A stretch of DNA of 64,000 bases from Actinobaculum suis (GCF_900102025.1 NZ_FNAU01000003.1:122599-186598), one strand, 5' to 3'; positions 10,101 to 22,426 are shown, numbered from the stretch's first letter. Translations and numbers: made by a program. Notes: generated from the letters alone by a model not told the origin.

Positions 10101-10130
10101 ATTATGCCGCGAGCGAGCCACTTTCCGCAA
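10101..10130 (-). promoter_or_regulatory. Candidate promoter of the S10 operon
   Basis: On the minus strand TTGCGG (10130-10125) and CATAAT (10106-10101) are separated by 18 bp, a good housekeeping-sigma match. It lies between the tuf terminator and the S10 leader hairpins, the expected place. Confidence 0.55.
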
Positions 10131-10184
10131 GCATTCGCTGCTGCAAGTGGCGAGCCGCATATTCTAGCGGCGGGATACAAAGCA

Positions 10185-10213
10185 AAAGGCCCGGGCGTTT
10201 AGCCCGAGCCTTT
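10185..10213 (-). terminator. tuf terminator
   Basis: A 12-bp stem (10185-10196 with 10202-10213) with a 5-nt loop is followed on the minus strand by TTTTGC. The one non-Watson-Crick position becomes a G-U wobble in minus-strand RNA, consistent with minus-strand use. It starts about 20 bases after the tuf stop. Confidence 0.8.
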
Positions 10214-10232
10214 CACTTTTACTCATTTGGTC

Positions 10233-11423
10233 TTAGCGGACGATCTTCGTTACACGCCCGGAACCAACGGTGTGGCCACCCTCGCGAATAGCGAAGCCGA
10301 GGCCTTCTTCCAGAGCGATCGGGTGGATCAGCTCAACGGACATTTCGGTGTTGTCACCGGGCATAACCATTTCGGTGCCTTCCGGCAGAGTAATGGTGCC
10401 GGTAACGTCCGTGGTACGGAAGTAGAACTGCGGACGGTAGTTGGTGAAGAACGGATTGTGGCGGCCGCCTTCTTCCTTCTTCAACACGTATACCTGAGCT
10501 TCGAACTGGGTGTGCGGCTGAACGGTGCCCGGCACCGCCACAACCTGGCCACGTTCCACGTCGTCGCGGTTGATGCCGCGCAGCAGCAGCCCGCAGTTTT
10601 CGCCGGCTTCGGCGTAGTCCATGGACTTGTGGAACATTTCGATACCGGTAACGGTGGTCTTCTGCACCGGGCGGATACCAACGATTTCCACTTCGGAGTT
10701 GAGCTGCAAGGTACCGCGTTCCACACGGCCGGTAACCACGGTGCCGCGGCCGGTAATCGTGAAGACGTCTTCGATCGGCATCAGGAACGGCTTGTCGGTA
10801 TCGCGAACCGGATCTTCGAAGTAGTTGTCTACCTCGTTCATGAGTTCTTCAATGGAAGCAACCCACTTGGCGTCGCCTTCCAGCGCCTTGAGCGCGGAGA
10901 TGCGGACTACCGGCAGGTCATCCCCCGGGTAACCCTGGGAAGAAAGGAGATCACGGGTCTCCATTTCTACCAGTTCGAGCAGCTCTTCGTCGTCCACCAT
11001 GTCGGACTTGTTGAGTGCCACGATGATCTGCGGTACGCCGACCTGACGGGCGAGCAGTACGTGCTCACGCGTCTGGGCCATCGGGCCGTCAGTTGCAGCG
11101 ACCACGAGGATGGCGCCGTCCATCTGGGCCGCACCGGTAATCATGTTCTTGATGTAGTCGGCGTGGCCGGGGGCGTCAACGTGAGCGTAGTGACGCTTCT
11201 CGGTCTGGTATTCAACGTGGGAAACGTTAATGGTAATACCGCGCTGGCGCTCTTCCGGAGCGTTATCCACCTGATCGAACGGCGTGAACTCGTTCAGATC
11301 CGGGTACTTGTCCGCAAGTACCTTGGTGATTGCGGCGGTCGTCGTCGTCTTACCGTGATCAACGTGACCGATGGTGCCGATGTTCATGTGCACCTTGGAC
11401 TTATCGTACTTGGCCTTCGCCAC
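10233..11423 (-). CDS. tuf: Elongation factor Tu
   Basis: EF-Tu delivers aminoacyl-tRNA to the ribosomal A site using GTP. The 396-residue product has the P-loop GHVDHGKTT (near residue 19), the switch II motif [12 protein letters not shown] and the guanine-specificity motif NKSD, followed by the two beta-barrel domains. It starts with GTG, preceded at 7 bases by AGGAGG. It is the last gene of the str operon; a terminator follows, then the S10 operon. Confidence 0.98.
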   Translation of the reverse strand: MAKAKYDKSKVHMNIGTIGHVDHGKTTTTAAITKVLADKYPDLNEFTPFDQVDNAPEERQRGITINVSHVEYQTEKRHYAHVDAPGHADYIKNMITGAAQMDGAILVVAATDGPMAQTREHVLLARQVGVPQIIVALNKSDMVDDEELLELVEMETRDLLSSQGYPGDDLPVVRISALKALEGDAKWVASIEELMNEVDNYFEDPVRDTDKPFLMPIEDVFTITGRGTVVTGRVERGTLQLNSEVEIVGIRPVQKTTVTGIEMFHKSMDYAEAGENCGLLLRGINRDDVERGQVVAVPGTVQPHTQFEAQVYVLKKEEGGRHNPFFTNYRPQFYFRTTDVTGTITLPEGTEMVMPGDNTEMSVELIHPIALEEGLGFAIREGGHTVGSGRVTKIVR

Positions 11424-11531
11424 TGGGCCCTCCTGGGACTCTAACTAAATTTACTTACAGCTTTATGGACTGGCGCTTTCGCACCCGCCCTTGTCGAATT
11501 ATTAGTTCCTAATTCTAAACGAAAAAGGAGC

Positions 11532-13664
11532 TTATTCGCCGTGGGCCTTCGCCACGATTTCGTCGGCTACTGCCTTCGGAACTTCCGCGTAGGATCCAGC
11601 CTGCATCGAGTAGACTGCACGGCCCTGGGTCTTCGACCGGAGGTCACCAACATAACCGAACATTTCGCTCAGCGGAACGTCCGCACGAATGATTTTAACA
11701 CCGCGCGAATCTTCCATCGAACGAATCGTACCGCGCCGCGAGTTCAGGTCGCCGATAACGTCGCCCATGTACTCTTCGGGGGTGCGAACTTCCACATCCA
11801 TAATCGGCTCCAGGAGTACCGGCTTCGCCTTCTTGGCGGCCTCCTTGAACACCTGGTTGCCCGCAATCTTGAAGGCCAGTTCCGAAGAATCGACGTCGTG
11901 GTAGGCGCCGTCTTCCAAAGTTGCCTTCACACCTTCCACCGGGTAGCCAGCAATGATGCCGTTCTGCATCGATTCCTGGATACCTTCGTCTACGGAAGGA
12001 ATGTATTCCTTGGGCACGCGCCCACCGGTGACCGCGTTTACGAACTCGTAGGTCTGGCCATCGGCCGTGTAATCCAAGGGTTCGATAGTCACGATAACGC
12101 GTGCGAACTGACCGGAACCACCGGTCTGCTTCTTGTGCGTGTATTCCACATGCTCGACCTTGCGGCGGATCGTTTCGCGGTAAGCCACCATGGGGGCACC
12201 AACATTGGCGTCCACCTTGAATTCCCGCTTCATGCGATCTACCAGAATGTCGAGGTGAAGTTCGCCCATACCGCCGATGACGGTCTGGCCGGTTTCTTCA
12301 TCCTGGCGCACGGTAAAGGTCGGATCTTCTTCCGCGAGCTTTTGAATCGCAACCGAAAGCTTCTCCTGATCGCCTTTCGACTTCGGTTCAATAGCCACGT
12401 GAATCACGGGCTCGGGGAAGGACATGGATTCGAGGATGATCGGCGCGTCCTGCGCGCACAGGGTGTCACCCGTCGTCGTATCCTTCATACCCACGAAAGC
12501 GTAGATATGACCAGCGTGCGCCACATCAACCGGGATTTCCTGGTTGGAGTGCATCTGGAACATCTTGCCGATACGTTCGCGCTTACCCTTGACCGAGTTG
12601 AGCACCTGCTCGCCCTGCTTAATGGCGCCGGAGTACACGCGAATGTAGGTCAGCTTGCCGTAGAAGGGGTGTACCGCGATCTTGAACGCCAGTGCGGAGA
12701 ACGGTTCCTTCTCCGTGGAGTGGCGCTCTTCGGTTTCGCCGTCTTCTTCGTGGCCGGGCTTGAAGCCCTTGATCGCCGGAATGTCGATCGGAGCCGGGAG
12801 GAAGTCTACAACGCCGTCCAGGAGCGGCTGTACGCCCTTATTCTTGTAGGCAGAGCCTGCAAATACGGGGTAAATCTCCGAAGCGATGGTACGCATGCGG
12901 ATGCCCTGCTTGATTTCCTCGGTGGTCAGTTCCCCTTCTTCGAGGTACTTCTCCATGAGTTCGTCATTGGCTTCCGCGGCCAGTTCCATCAATTCGCTGC
13001 GGTAAAGCTCGGCTTGTTCCTGCAGTTCCGCGGGGATATCTTCTTCTACCACCACGGCACCCCAGGTGTCGTTACCCTTATCGTCCTTTTCGGGGAAACG
13101 TACTGCCTTCATCGTCAATACGTTGACGACGCCGGACAGTTCCGATTCCGCTCCGATCGGGAAGGTTACCACCGCAGGAATAGCCTTCAGGCGGTCCCGA
13201 ATGGTGGAAAGGGTGTATTCGAAATCGGCACCGAGCTTATCCATCTTGTTGACGAAGCAGATGCGCGGAACGCCGTACTTATCGGCCTGGCGCCACACCG
13301 TTTCGGACTGCGGCTCCACACCTTCCTTGCCGTCGAACACCGTGATGGCGCCGTCGAGTACGCGCAAGGAGCGCTCCACTTCGACCGTGAAGTCGACGTG
13401 GCCTGGCGTATCAATAACGTTGAACTGGTATCCCTTCCAGAAGGCGGTAACGGCCGCCGAGGTAATGGTGATGCCGCGTTCCTTCTCCTGGGCCATCCAG
13501 TCGGTGGTCGAAGCACCATCGTGCGTTTCGCCCAACTTGTGGTTGATGCCGGTGTAGAAGAGGACGCGCTCGGTAGTGGTAGTTTTACCGGCATCGATGT
13601 GCGCCATGATGCCGATATTACGGACCTTGGTTAGGTCAGTAAGCGCTTTCACTTCTTGTGCCAC
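11532..13664 (-). CDS. fusA: Elongation factor G
   Basis: EF-G is the translocation GTPase. The 710-residue product has [39 protein letters not shown] and the NKMD motif, then domains II-V ending with the EF-G C-terminal domain. The start is GTG at 13664; no strong Shine-Dalgarno is visible. It lies between rpsG and tuf, separated from tuf by 108 bp without a recognised promoter or terminator. Confidence 0.98.
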   Translation of the reverse strand: MAQEVKALTDLTKVRNIGIMAHIDAGKTTTTERVLFYTGINHKLGETHDGASTTDWMAQEKERGITITSAAVTAFWKGYQFNVIDTPGHVDFTVEVERSLRVLDGAITVFDGKEGVEPQSETVWRQADKYGVPRICFVNKMDKLGADFEYTLSTIRDRLKAIPAVVTFPIGAESELSGVVNVLTMKAVRFPEKDDKGNDTWGAVVVEEDIPAELQEQAELYRSELMELAAEANDELMEKYLEEGELTTEEIKQGIRMRTIASEIYPVFAGSAYKNKGVQPLLDGVVDFLPAPIDIPAIKGFKPGHEEDGETEERHSTEKEPFSALAFKIAVHPFYGKLTYIRVYSGAIKQGEQVLNSVKGKRERIGKMFQMHSNQEIPVDVAHAGHIYAFVGMKDTTTGDTLCAQDAPIILESMSFPEPVIHVAIEPKSKGDQEKLSVAIQKLAEEDPTFTVRQDEETGQTVIGGMGELHLDILVDRMKREFKVDANVGAPMVAYRETIRRKVEHVEYTHKKQTGGSGQFARVIVTIEPLDYTADGQTYEFVNAVTGGRVPKEYIPSVDEGIQESMQNGIIAGYPVEGVKATLEDGAYHDVDSSELAFKIAGNQVFKEAAKKAKPVLLEPIMDVEVRTPEEYMGDVIGDLNSRRGTIRSMEDSRGVKIIRADVPLSEMFGYVGDLRSKTQGRAVYSMQAGSYAEVPKAVADEIVAKAHGE

Positions 13665-13713
13665 GTTTGTTTAGCTCTCTCTTGTTAGAAATGCTGCGTT
13701 CTTACGCAACGAA

Positions 13714-14184
13714 TTACCAGCGATAGTGAGCGAAAGCCTTGTTGGCTTCCGCCATGCGATGTGTATCTTCACGGCGCTTGACAGCAGCACCCAGGCCGTT
13801 GGAAGCGTCGAGGATTTCATTGAGCAAACGGTCCTGCATGGTGTGTTCGCGGCGCAGCCGCGCATACTGGACCAGCCAGCGCAACCCGAGTGCCGTGGAG
13901 CGGGCCGGCTTGACTTCTACCGGAACCTGGTAGGTCGCGCCACCCACACGCCGCGAGCGGACTTCCAGCTGCGGCTTGATGTTATCCAGGGCGCGCTTGA
14001 ACACCGTGAGGGCATCCTGTTCCGACTTTTCAGCAACGCCTTCCAGCGCGCCGTAAACGATGGACTGGGCCTTCGCCTTCTTGCCATCGCGGAGCACGAT
14101 GTTTACCAGCTGCGTGACGAGCGGCGAGTTGTAGATCGGATCCGCAATAATCTCGCGCTTCTTGACTGGACCTTTACGAGGCAT
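13714..14184 (-). CDS. rpsG: 30S ribosomal protein S7
   Basis: S7 nucleates the 30S head and touches the E-site tRNA. The 156-residue product begins [20 protein letters not shown] and contains [20 protein letters not shown] sequence ([19 protein letters not shown]) and the C-terminal [20 protein letters not shown] helix. It starts two bases after the rpsL stop. Confidence 0.98.
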   Translation of the reverse strand: MPRKGPVKKREIIADPIYNSPLVTQLVNIVLRDGKKAKAQSIVYGALEGVAEKSEQDALTVFKRALDNIKPQLEVRSRRVGGATYQVPVEVKPARSTALGLRWLVQYARLRREHTMQDRLLNEILDASNGLGAAVKRREDTHRMAEANKAFAHYRW

Positions 14185-14186
14185 GC

Positions 14187-14558
14187 TTACTTCTCCTTCT
14201 TCACGCCGTAACGGGAGCGGGCCTGGTTGCGGCCGCGCACACCTTGCGTGTCGAGTGCGCCACGCACGATCTTGTAACGAACACCGGGGAGGTCCTTTAC
14301 GCCACCACCGCGCACGAGCACGATCGAGTGCTCCTGCAGGTTGTGACCTTCACCCGGGATGTAGGCCGTGACCTCAATACCCGAGGAAAGACGAACACGG
14401 GCTACCTTCCGGAGCGCGGAGTTCGGCTTCTTCGGGGTAGTTGTAAATACGCGGGTGCACACCCCTCGCCGCTGCGGGCTTCCTTTGAGCGCAGGACGCT
14501 TGGAGGCGCGCTTCTTCTTCGCGCGGCCCTGACGGACCAACTGCTGAATAGTAGGCAC
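14187..14558 (-). CDS. rpsL: 30S ribosomal protein S12
   Basis: S12 is the decoding-centre protein. From the GTG at 14558, with AGGAG at suitable spacing, the product is 123 residues starting [16 protein letters not shown]. The decoding loop [12 protein letters not shown] keeps Lys43, and Lys88 is kept, so the classic streptomycin-resistance substitutions are absent. However, the second loop reads [10 protein letters not shown], giving Gly at position 86 where the usual sequence is Arg. First gene of the str operon. Confidence 0.97.
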   Translation of the reverse strand: MPTIQQLVRQGRAKKKRASKRPALKGSPQRRGVCTRVFTTTPKKPNSALRKVARVRLSSGIEVTAYIPGEGHNLQEHSIVLVRGGGVKDLPGVRYKIVRGALDTQGVRGRNQARSRYGVKKEK

Positions 14559-14684
14559 TATTTCTCCTGTTTTGAAAAATGAATATCTATCGTTCGCCAG
14601 GGCGGCGGGATACACACCGCTTATCCGCGCTAGCAGTAGTTCACCCGGGGCGTACCTTTATCAGGTTACCTCGGTGTGGACATA

Positions 14685-14738
14685 CCGTGTGGCCGCGCCT
14701 GCGAACAGGCAACCCTACCAAGATTAGCGGCCACACGG
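14685..14738. promoter_or_regulatory. 12-bp perfect inverted repeat across the str promoter
   Basis: Two perfect 12-bp arms (14685-14696 and 14727-14738, CCGTGTGGCCGC and its complement) have centres 42 bp apart. Between them lies a 5-bp hairpin (14697-14701 with 14706-14710). One arm falls in the spacer of the candidate str promoter and the -10 lies just inside the repeat. It could be a two-site operator or a leader RNA structure for read-through from rpoC. Confidence 0.6.
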
Positions 14739-14750
14739 GATTTACGTCAA
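14721..14750 (-). promoter_or_regulatory. Candidate str operon promoter
   Basis: TTGACG (14750-14745) and TAATCT (14726-14721) on the minus strand are 18 bp apart. The predicted start near 14714 gives a leader of about 155 nt before the rpsL GTG. It overlaps the large inverted repeat at 14685-14738. No clear intrinsic terminator separates it from the rpoC stop. Confidence 0.6.
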
Positions 14751-14823
14751 AGGTTAAGGCCCTGCGGTGGTAGGAAACACAGCTTTTGCCCCGCGGAAGC
14801 GGTTTTCCTTGGCCTTGCCCGGC

Positions 14824-17800
14824 CTAGAAGGCCCCGTAGCCGGCGCCCAGATCGAAGTACTGGAAATCGCCGTAGGAGAAGGAATCGTCGAAGGGATCCA
14901 GGCCTTGCGCCGCAAAGCCGTTGTTCTTCTCGAATTCCATCTTCGCTTCCGTAGTGGGTTCTACCTTCGCGCTCTTGAGCGCTTCGAAGCCCGTACCTGC
15001 CGGGATCAGCTTGCCCAAGATCACGTTTTCCTTCAGGCCGGCCAGCGGATCGGACTTGCCCTCCAGCGCGGCTTCGGTGAGCACGCGCGTGGTCTCCTGG
15101 AAGGAGGCGGCGGAGAGCCAGGAATCCGTGGCCAAAGAGGCCTTGGTAATACCCATGAGTTCGGGCCGGCCGGCAGCGGGTTTGCCGCCTTCGGCCATCG
15201 CGGCCCGGTTCTCTTCTTCGAAGCGGGGTACTTCTACCAGTTCGCCCGGTAGCAGGTTGGTGGTTCCCGAATCGAGCACGGTCACGCGCCGCAACATCTG
15301 GCGGACGATGATCTCAATGTGCTTATCGTGAATATCCACACCCTGCGAGCGGTACACGGCCTGCACTTCGTTGACGATGTGTTCTTGCACCGCACGGCGG
15401 CCGGAGATCCGCAAGAGCTTCTTGGGATCCACGGAGCCTTCCACGAGCTGCTGGCCTACCTGTACGCGGCCACCTTCTGGCACGTACAGCTTGGCCCGCT
15501 TGGACACCTGGTAGACGAGGTCTTCTTCGCCGTCGTCGCGCACGACGATAAGCCGGCGCATACGTTCGCCGTCTTCGATCCGCAAGGTACCGGCCGCTTC
15601 CGCGATCGGCGCCTCCCCCTTCGGGGTACGGGCTTCGAAGAGTTCCTGCACACGCGGCAAACCTTGGGTGATGTCGTCCGCGGAGGCCGAACCACCGGTG
15701 TGGAAGGTACGCATCGTGAGCTGGGTACCCGGTTCGCCAATGGACTGCGCGGCCACAATACCCACGGCTTCGCCCAGATCCACCAGTTTGCCGGTGGCCA
15801 TGGAACGGCCGTAGCACAGGGCGCAAGTACCGTGCTTGGCTTGGCAGGTAAGTACGGAACGGATCCGCACCTGCGTGACGCCAGCCCGCAACAAGCGTTC
15901 GATCAGTTCATCGCCGATATCCGCACCGGCCTGGGCGAGCACGGTACCTTCTTCATCGGTAATGTCCGCGAGCAAGGTACGTGCGTACACCGAGGTGTCG
16001 AGCGTGCGTTCGGGGATCAGAAGATCTGCCGGAGCGAGCAGTTCGCCGCTTTCCGGAGCTTCCAGTACTTGCGGGGCGAAGCGTTGTTCGCCGCGCGGTT
16101 CGGCCAAACGCACGTAAACCGTGGAACCGAGCGCGCCCGCCGGAACCGGTTTGCCGGCCGGCACAAGCTGCGCGATTTCCTTGGCCAGCCCGCGCTTGGT
16201 CTGGCAGTCGAATTCGTTGACGATTACGTCTTGGGAAACGTCTACCAAACGCCGCGTCAGGTACCCCGAATCGGCGGTACGCAAAGCGGTATCGGCCAGG
16301 CCCTTGCGGGCACCGTGAGTAGCCGAGAAGTATTCGAGCACCGAAAGACCTTCGCGGTACGAGGAGATAATCGGACGCGGAATAATCGCACCCTTCGGGT
16401 CTGCTACCAGCCCACGCATACCCGCGATCTGACGCATCTGCTCCCAGTTACCACGGGCCCCGGAAACAACCATCTGGTTCACGGTGTTTTCCGGAGTGAA
16501 GTTATCCCGCATTACGTGCGCAATTTCGTCGGTGACGTCGGACCACAGGTCCACCAGGTCACGGCGGCGATCTTCGTCTTCAATACGGCCGGTGAGGAAC
16601 TGGTTTTCAATTACGGCAGCCTTCTTTTCCGCTTCCGCAATAATTGCCGGTTTCTCATCGGGAACCACTACGTCAGAAACCGCAATGGTGACGCCGGAAC
16701 GGCCCGCCCAGTAGAAGCCCGTGTTCTTAATCGCATCGAGCGAGGCGGCCACATCGTCCTTCTCGTAACGTTCCGCGAGGTGGTTAACGATTCGGCCCAG
16801 TGCCGACTTATCGACCACTTCGTTTACGAACGGGAAGGTTGTGGGCAGCGCATTGTTGAAGATCGTGCGGCCCAGCGTGGTTTCCAGAATGAAGGGTTCG
16901 CCAGGTTCGTGACCTTCGGGTGCTTCCCAATCCAGGGGCGGTTCGACGTCGCCTTCGAAACGGATCTTGCACAGCGAGTTCAGGTCCAGTTTGCCGAGGT
17001 CATAAGCCATGCGTGCTTCCCCGGTGGAGGTGAAGGCGTGGCCTTCGCCCGCCTTACCTTCCTTGACCTTCGTCAAGCCGTAGACGCCAATAATCATGTC
17101 TTGCGAAGGCATGGTTACGGGCCGGCCGTCAGAGGGCTTGAGGATGTTATTCGAGGAGAGCATGAGGATGCGTGCCTCTGCCTGTGCTTCTACCGAAAGG
17201 GGTAGGTGCACGGCCATCTGGTCGCCGTCGAAATCGGCGTTGAAGGCGCCGCATACGAGCGGATGCAAGCGAATTGCCTTACCTTCTACCAGTTTCGGTT
17301 CGAAGGCCTGAATGCCCAAACGGTGCAAGGTAGGAGCACGGTTGAGCAAGACCGGGTGGTCTTGAATGACTTCTTCGAGCACGTCCCACACCTGCGGATC
17401 TTGGCGTTCCACCAGGCGCTTGGCTGCCTTAATGTTCTTGGCGATATCGAGGTCTACGAGCCGCTTTTGTACGAACGGCTTGAACAGTTCGAGTGCCATG
17501 GCGGTAGGCAAGCCACACTGATGCAACTTCAGGGTGGGGCCCACCACGATTACGGAACGGCCGGAGTAGTCCACGCGCTTACCGAGTAGGTTCTGGCGGA
17601 ACCGGCCCTGCTTGCCCTTGAGCATGTCTGCCAGGGACTTCAGAGGACGGTTGCCCGCGCCCTGCACGGGGCGGCCGCGCCGGCCATTATCGAAGAGGGC
17701 GTCCACGGATTCTTGGAGCATCCGCTTCTCGTTGTTGACCATGATTTCCGGTGCGTGCAGATCGAGCATGCGCTTGAGCCGGTTGTTCCGGTTAATCACG

Positions 17801-18837
17801 CGCCGGTACAGGTCATTGAGATCAGAGGTGGCGAAACGGCCCCCGTCCAGCTGCACCATCGGGCGTAGATCCGGCGGGATTACCGGGATAGCGTCAAGCA
17901 CCATGGCTTCCGGCTTGGTGCCGGAACGCAGGAAGGCGTTCACTACCTTGATGCGCTTGAGTGCCCGGGATTTCTTTTGGGCCGTGCCGGTTTCGATTTC
18001 TTCTACGAGCTTGTCGTGTTCGGCTTCGAGGTCGAAAGTGCGCAGGCGGGCCTGGATGGCTTCTGCTCCGCGCGCGGCCTTAAAGTAATCGCCATACCGG
18101 GATTCCATTTCCCGGTAGAGATCTTCATCGCCTTCCAGATCGCCTACGGTGAGTTTGGTGAAGCGGTCCCACATGGCGGCCAGGCGTTCCAGATCGCGAT
18201 CGGCCTTGCGGCGGATCTTATTCAGGTCGCTTTCCCCGGCGCGCTTAATACGGGCGCGTTCGGGGCCGCCCTGGCCTTCTGCTTCGGCAGTGGCGAGCTC
18301 TTGTTCGAGCTCTTGGTGGCGAGCTTCCAGATCGGCGTCGCGCTGCTTTTCTACCGCTTGGCGTTCCAGTTCGTATTCGGCGAGCAGGGAGGGCATATCT
18401 TCCCGGCGGCCTTCTTCATCTACCTCGGTAACCATGTACGCCGCGAAGTAGATGACCTTTTCGAGGTCCTTCGGGGCGATGTCGAGCAGGTAGCCCAAAC
18501 GGGAGGGCACACCCTTGAAGTACCAAATATGGGTAACGGGTGCGGCCAGTTCAATATGACCCATGCGTTCGCGGCGCACCTTGGAACGGGTTACTTCTAC
18601 CCCGCACCGTTCGCACACGATGCCCTTGAAACGGGGACGCTTGTATTTACCGCAGGCACATTCCCAATCGCGGGTAGGCCCAAAGATCTGTTCCCCGAAA
18701 AGGCCATCCTTTTCCGGCTTTAGGGTGCGGTAGTTAATGGTCTCCGGCTTCTTTACCTCGCCGTGTGACCACGAACGGATCTCGTCGGAGGTGGCAAGAC
18801 CGATTTTGATCTGGTCAAAACGATTAACGTCGAGCAA
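14824..18837 (-). CDS. rpoC: DNA-directed RNA polymerase subunit beta'
   Basis: This is the largest core RNAP subunit. The 1,337-residue product starts with TTG ([15 protein letters not shown]), preceded by AGGAAG. It shows the N-terminal zinc site (CACGKYKRP then CERCG), the active-centre motif [12 protein letters not shown] near residues 531-542, and a second zinc site around [14 protein letters not shown] coiled Glu/Ala/Gln-rich insert (about residues 155-215) is typical of actinobacterial beta'. It is co-oriented with rpoB, separated by 94 bp containing a hairpin. Confidence 0.99.
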   Translation of the reverse strand: MLDVNRFDQIKIGLATSDEIRSWSHGEVKKPETINYRTLKPEKDGLFGEQIFGPTRDWECACGKYKRPRFKGIVCERCGVEVTRSKVRRERMGHIELAAPVTHIWYFKGVPSRLGYLLDIAPKDLEKVIYFAAYMVTEVDEEGRREDMPSLLAEYELERQAVEKQRDADLEARHQELEQELATAEAEGQGGPERARIKRAGESDLNKIRRKADRDLERLAAMWDRFTKLTVGDLEGDEDLYREMESRYGDYFKAARGAEAIQARLRTFDLEAEHDKLVEEIETGTAQKKSRALKRIKVVNAFLRSGTKPEAMVLDAIPVIPPDLRPMVQLDGGRFATSDLNDLYRRVINRNNRLKRMLDLHAPEIMVNNEKRMLQESVDALFDNGRRGRPVQGAGNRPLKSLADMLKGKQGRFRQNLLGKRVDYSGRSVIVVGPTLKLHQCGLPTAMALELFKPFVQKRLVDLDIAKNIKAAKRLVERQDPQVWDVLEEVIQDHPVLLNRAPTLHRLGIQAFEPKLVEGKAIRLHPLVCGAFNADFDGDQMAVHLPLSVEAQAEARILMLSSNNILKPSDGRPVTMPSQDMIIGVYGLTKVKEGKAGEGHAFTSTGEARMAYDLGKLDLNSLCKIRFEGDVEPPLDWEAPEGHEPGEPFILETTLGRTIFNNALPTTFPFVNEVVDKSALGRIVNHLAERYEKDDVAASLDAIKNTGFYWAGRSGVTIAVSDVVVPDEKPAIIAEAEKKAAVIENQFLTGRIEDEDRRRDLVDLWSDVTDEIAHVMRDNFTPENTVNQMVVSGARGNWEQMRQIAGMRGLVADPKGAIIPRPIISSYREGLSVLEYFSATHGARKGLADTALRTADSGYLTRRLVDVSQDVIVNEFDCQTKRGLAKEIAQLVPAGKPVPAGALGSTVYVRLAEPRGEQRFAPQVLEAPESGELLAPADLLIPERTLDTSVYARTLLADITDEEGTVLAQAGADIGDELIERLLRAGVTQVRIRSVLTCQAKHGTCALCYGRSMATGKLVDLGEAVGIVAAQSIGEPGTQLTMRTFHTGGSASADDITQGLPRVQELFEARTPKGEAPIAEAAGTLRIEDGERMRRLIVVRDDGEEDLVYQVSKRAKLYVPEGGRVQVGQQLVEGSVDPKKLLRISGRRAVQEHIVNEVQAVYRSQGVDIHDKHIEIIVRQMLRRVTVLDSGTTNLLPGELVEVPRFEEENRAAMAEGGKPAAGRPELMGITKASLATDSWLSAASFQETTRVLTEAALEGKSDPLAGLKENVILGKLIPAGTGFEALKSAKVEPTTEAKMEFEKNNGFAAQGLDPFDDSFSYGDFQYFDLGAGYGAF

Positions 18838-18886
18838 GATTCCTACTTCCTCAAGAGTTTTGCACCATTGATGTCAGCTGATTCGC

Positions 18887-18918
18887 GGTAGGCCGGGCGG
18901 GCGCACGCCCGGCCTACC
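18887..18918. repeat. 12-bp stem-loop in the rpoB-rpoC gap
   Basis: Arms 18887-18898 and 18907-18918 are perfect 12-bp complements with an 8-nt loop. The structure starts 13 bases after the rpoB stop and has no U-tract. Because rpoB and rpoC must be made together, it is more likely an mRNA processing or stability element, or a partial terminator, than a full stop. Confidence 0.6.
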
Positions 18919-18931
18919 GGTGATGTGTTTC

Positions 18932-21900
18932 TTAGAAATCGGCTCCGGTGGAAAGATCTTCCAGGCCGGTAGCAAGCTCCTGGCCTTCCGCGTCTTGCAC
19001 GGGAGCGGAGTAACGATCTTCTTCGTCTTCCAGACTGATGGCCTGGCCGGAGGCGTCGAGTGCTTCCACATTCAGGCACAGCGAACGCATTTCGTACATG
19101 AGTACCTTGAAGGACTCGGGGATTCCCGGTTCGGGAACGTTATCTCCCTTGACGATCGCTTCAAAGACCTTGACGCGGCCCACGGTGTCGTCAGACTTGA
19201 TGGTCAGCATTTCCTGCAGGGTATGCGCGGCGCCATAAGCTTCCAGCGCCCACACTTCCATTTCTCCGAAACGCTGCCCACCGAACTGGGCTTTTCCGCC
19301 CAGCGGCTGCTGGGTAACCATCGAGTACGGGCCGGTTGACCGGGCGTGGATCTTATCGTCCACGAGGTGGTGCAACTTCAGCATGTACATGTAGCCCACC
19401 GCGATCGGTTCCGGGAAGGGTTCGCCGGTACGGCCGTCGAAGAGGCGGGCCTTACCGTATTGATCGACGAGCCGATCTCCATCCCGGTTGGGCAAAGTGT
19501 TCTGGAGCAGGCCGGCAACTTCGGCCGGGGTTGCGCCGTCGAACACCGGGGTAGCGATACGCTGCTCCGGCTTCGCCTTGATAACTTCTTCCGGCAGGGA
19601 GAGTGCCCATTCTTCGCCGCGTTCGCGTGCTTCCGTGGCGTCCCAACCCTGCGAGGCGATCCAGCCCATGTGCAGTTCATATACCTGCCCGAGGTTCATA
19701 CGGGAAGGCACACCGAGCGGGTTGAGGATGATGTCAACCGGGGTGCCGTCTTCCATGAAGGGCATATCTTCCACCGGCAGGATCTGGGAAATACAACCCT
19801 TGTTACCGTGCCGGCCGGCCATCTTATCGCCCACCGTGATCTTGCGGCGCTGGGCCACGTAAACGCGCACGGTTTCATTGACGTCATTGGGCAACTCGTC
19901 GTTGTTTTCCGCCGTGAATTGGCGGACTCCAATCACAATCCCGGTTTCGCCGTGGGGAACGCGCAGGGAAGTATCGCGTACTTCCTTCGCCTTTTCGCCG
20001 AAAATGGCGCGCAGGAGCCGTTCTTCCGAAGTCAGTTCGGTTTCACCCTTCGGGGTGATCTTGCCGACGAGGATATCGCCGGAACGTACTTCCGCACCTA
20101 CCCGGATAATCCCGTGTTCGTCCAAATGCGCGAGCATATCTTCCGAAACATTGGGGATATCGCGCGTTACTTCTTCGGGGCCGAGCTTGGTGTCACGCGC
20201 GTCGATTTCGTGTTCCTCAATGTGGATCGAGGTAAGCAGATCGTCTTGCACACACCGTTCGGAAAGAATGATGGCGTCTTCGTAGTTGTAACCGTTCCAG
20301 GCCATGAAGGCCACGAGCAGGTTTTGGCCGAGCGCCAGTTCCCCACCTTCGGTGGCCGGACCATCCGCGATCAGCGAGCCGACTTCGATGCGGTCACCTT
20401 CCGAAACCCGTACCTTCTGGTTGACGGTATTGCCGGGGTTGGACCGTTCGAACTTTTGCATCTTGTAGATAACGTGGCGGCCGTCGTCTTGTTCAACGTG
20501 TACCGCATCCGCATCTACTTCGGTGACGACGCCGGGAGCGGCACCAGTAGTCACATCACCCGAATCCACGGCAACCCGCATTTCCCAACCGGTACCCACG
20601 TAGGGAGAAACCGGTTTGATCAGCGGGACGGCCTGGCGCTGCATGTTCGCACCCATGAGAGCGCGGTTAGCGTCGTCGTGCTCCAGGAAGGGAATCATCC
20701 CGGAACCGATAGACACCATCTGGCGGGCAGAAACGTCCATGTAGTCGATTTCTTCCACCGGAACCAGGGCCGGTTCACCGCCGGGCAAACGCACGAGGGC
20801 TTCTTCTTGCAGGAAGTTGCCTTCTTCGTCTAGCGGGGTTTCTGCCTGGGCGATATTGACGGTATCTTCGTCGCCTGCCTGCAGGTATTCCACTTCATCG
20901 GTAACGCGCCCGTTAACTACCTTACGGTAGGGGGTTTCGATGAAACCGAAGGCGTTGATGCGCGCGAAGGATGCCAGGGAGCCGATCAAACCAATGTTCG
21001 GACCTTCTGGGGTTTCAATCGGGCACATCCGGCCGTAGTGGGACGGGTGCACGTCTCGCACTTCCATGCCGGCGCGATCACGCGAAAGGCCGCCCGGGCC
21101 CAGCGCGGAAAGCCGCCGCTTATGGGTAAGGCCAGCCAGCGGATTGTTTTGGTCCATGAACTGGGACAGCTGCGAAGTGCCGAAGAATTCCTTGATCGCG
21201 GCTACGATCGGCCGAATATTGATCAGGGAGGAAGGCGTGATTGCTTCCGCATCCTGCGTGGTCATGCGTTCGCGGACCATGCGGTCCAGGCGGGAAAGGC
21301 CGGTACGGAACTGGTTTTGGATCAGCTCCCCTACCGCACGCACACGACGGTTCGAGAAATTATCGATATCGTCGGTGGAAATGCGAACCGGCTTGCCATC
21401 TTCGCTCACGAGCACTTCCGGGAATTGCCCGTTCTCGTCCATCTTGTCCAAGCCCTGGTGCAGAGCCAGCATGTACTTGATGGCTGCCACGATGTCTTCC
21501 AGGGTGAGCTGGCGTTCGGTGTTATCGCTGAGTCCCAACTTCTGGTTGATCTTGTAGCGTCCTACCTTGGCGGTGTCGTAACGCTTCGGATTGAAGTAGA
21601 AGTTGTTGAGCAGCGCTCGGCCAGCTTCTGCGGTTGGCGGTTCTCCCGGACGCAGCTTGCGGTACATGTCTTGCAGGGCTTCTTCCTGGGTGTGGACGGT
21701 GTCCTTCTCCAGGGTATCGAGCAAGACCGGATAGTCCGCAAATTCTTCACTGATCTCGGATTCTTCCATGCCGAGCGCCTTGAGGAAGACGGTGATCGGT
21801 TGCTTACGCTTCCGGTCAATACGCACGCCTACCTGATCGCGCTTATCGATTTCGAATTCGAGCCAGGCACCGCGCGAAGGAATGAACTTCGCGCCGTAAA

Positions 21901-22426
21901 TATCTTTATCGGAGGTCTTATCCGGGGTACGTTCGAAGTAGACTCCCGGCGAACGGACGAGCTGAGATACCACCACTCGCTCAGTACCGTTAATGATGAA
22001 GGTGCCGCGGTCCGTCATGAGCGGGAAATCGCCAATAAAGGTGGTTTGCGATTTGATTTCGCCGGTCTCATAGTTCTGGAATTCGGCCGTCACGTAGAGC
22101 GGAGCCGAATATGTAAGATCGCGTTCGCGGCATTCAAGAATCGAGTATTTCGGTTCTTCCAGATGCGGATTCGAAAGCACCAAGCCCATAGTCTGGGCAG
22201 CGTTTTCAATGGGGGAAATTTCCTCAAAAATCTCCTCGAGGCCAGACTTTGCCCCGGGATTTTCTTCCGCCCATCCTTGAGAACCAATGAGCCATCCGAA
22301 ACTATCCGTTTGTAAGCCCAAGAGGTTGGGTACCTGGAGCAACTCATGAATTTCTGCGAAAGAAACGCGGTCAACTACCGGCTTGCCGTTTTCTGCGGCG
22401 AGCGAGTATGTGCGCGAAGCAGCCAA
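18932..22426 (-). CDS. rpoB: DNA-directed RNA polymerase subunit beta
   Basis: This subunit forms the catalytic core and the rifampicin pocket. The TTG at 22426, preceded by GGAAGG at 7 bases, gives [10 protein letters not shown], matching the MAASR start of other actinobacteria; a TTG 60 bases upstream is less likely. The product is 1,164 residues. The rifampicin region (around residues 412-445) reads [17 protein letters not shown] and [18 protein letters not shown], with the usual Asp, His and Ser, so no resistance substitution is visible. The C-terminus contains the conserved [20 protein letters not shown] block. Confidence 0.98.
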   Translation of the reverse strand: MAASRTYSLAAENGKPVVDRVSFAEIHELLQVPNLLGLQTDSFGWLIGSQGWAEENPGAKSGLEEIFEEISPIENAAQTMGLVLSNPHLEEPKYSILECRERDLTYSAPLYVTAEFQNYETGEIKSQTTFIGDFPLMTDRGTFIINGTERVVVSQLVRSPGVYFERTPDKTSDKDIYGAKFIPSRGAWLEFEIDKRDQVGVRIDRKRKQPITVFLKALGMEESEISEEFADYPVLLDTLEKDTVHTQEEALQDMYRKLRPGEPPTAEAGRALLNNFYFNPKRYDTAKVGRYKINQKLGLSDNTERQLTLEDIVAAIKYMLALHQGLDKMDENGQFPEVLVSEDGKPVRISTDDIDNFSNRRVRAVGELIQNQFRTGLSRLDRMVRERMTTQDAEAITPSSLINIRPIVAAIKEFFGTSQLSQFMDQNNPLAGLTHKRRLSALGPGGLSRDRAGMEVRDVHPSHYGRMCPIETPEGPNIGLIGSLASFARINAFGFIETPYRKVVNGRVTDEVEYLQAGDEDTVNIAQAETPLDEEGNFLQEEALVRLPGGEPALVPVEEIDYMDVSARQMVSIGSGMIPFLEHDDANRALMGANMQRQAVPLIKPVSPYVGTGWEMRVAVDSGDVTTGAAPGVVTEVDADAVHVEQDDGRHVIYKMQKFERSNPGNTVNQKVRVSEGDRIEVGSLIADGPATEGGELALGQNLLVAFMAWNGYNYEDAIILSERCVQDDLLTSIHIEEHEIDARDTKLGPEEVTRDIPNVSEDMLAHLDEHGIIRVGAEVRSGDILVGKITPKGETELTSEERLLRAIFGEKAKEVRDTSLRVPHGETGIVIGVRQFTAENNDELPNDVNETVRVYVAQRRKITVGDKMAGRHGNKGCISQILPVEDMPFMEDGTPVDIILNPLGVPSRMNLGQVYELHMGWIASQGWDATEARERGEEWALSLPEEVIKAKPEQRIATPVFDGATPAEVAGLLQNTLPNRDGDRLVDQYGKARLFDGRTGEPFPEPIAVGYMYMLKLHHLVDDKIHARSTGPYSMVTQQPLGGKAQFGGQRFGEMEVWALEAYGAAHTLQEMLTIKSDDTVGRVKVFEAIVKGDNVPEPGIPESFKVLMYEMRSLCLNVEALDASGQAISLEDEEDRYSAPVQDAEGQELATGLEDLSTGADF

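Noticed and set aside
11541..13634. Open frame of 697 codons on the plus strand opposite fusA (and similar long frames opposite rpsC, rplC-rplD and rpoC)
   Set aside because: Antisense frames like this arise from high-GC codon bias. The minus-strand genes are certain, and the antisense products resemble no family.
21100..21200. Rifampicin-resistance substitution in rpoB
   Set aside because: The resistance-determining region has the standard susceptible residues.
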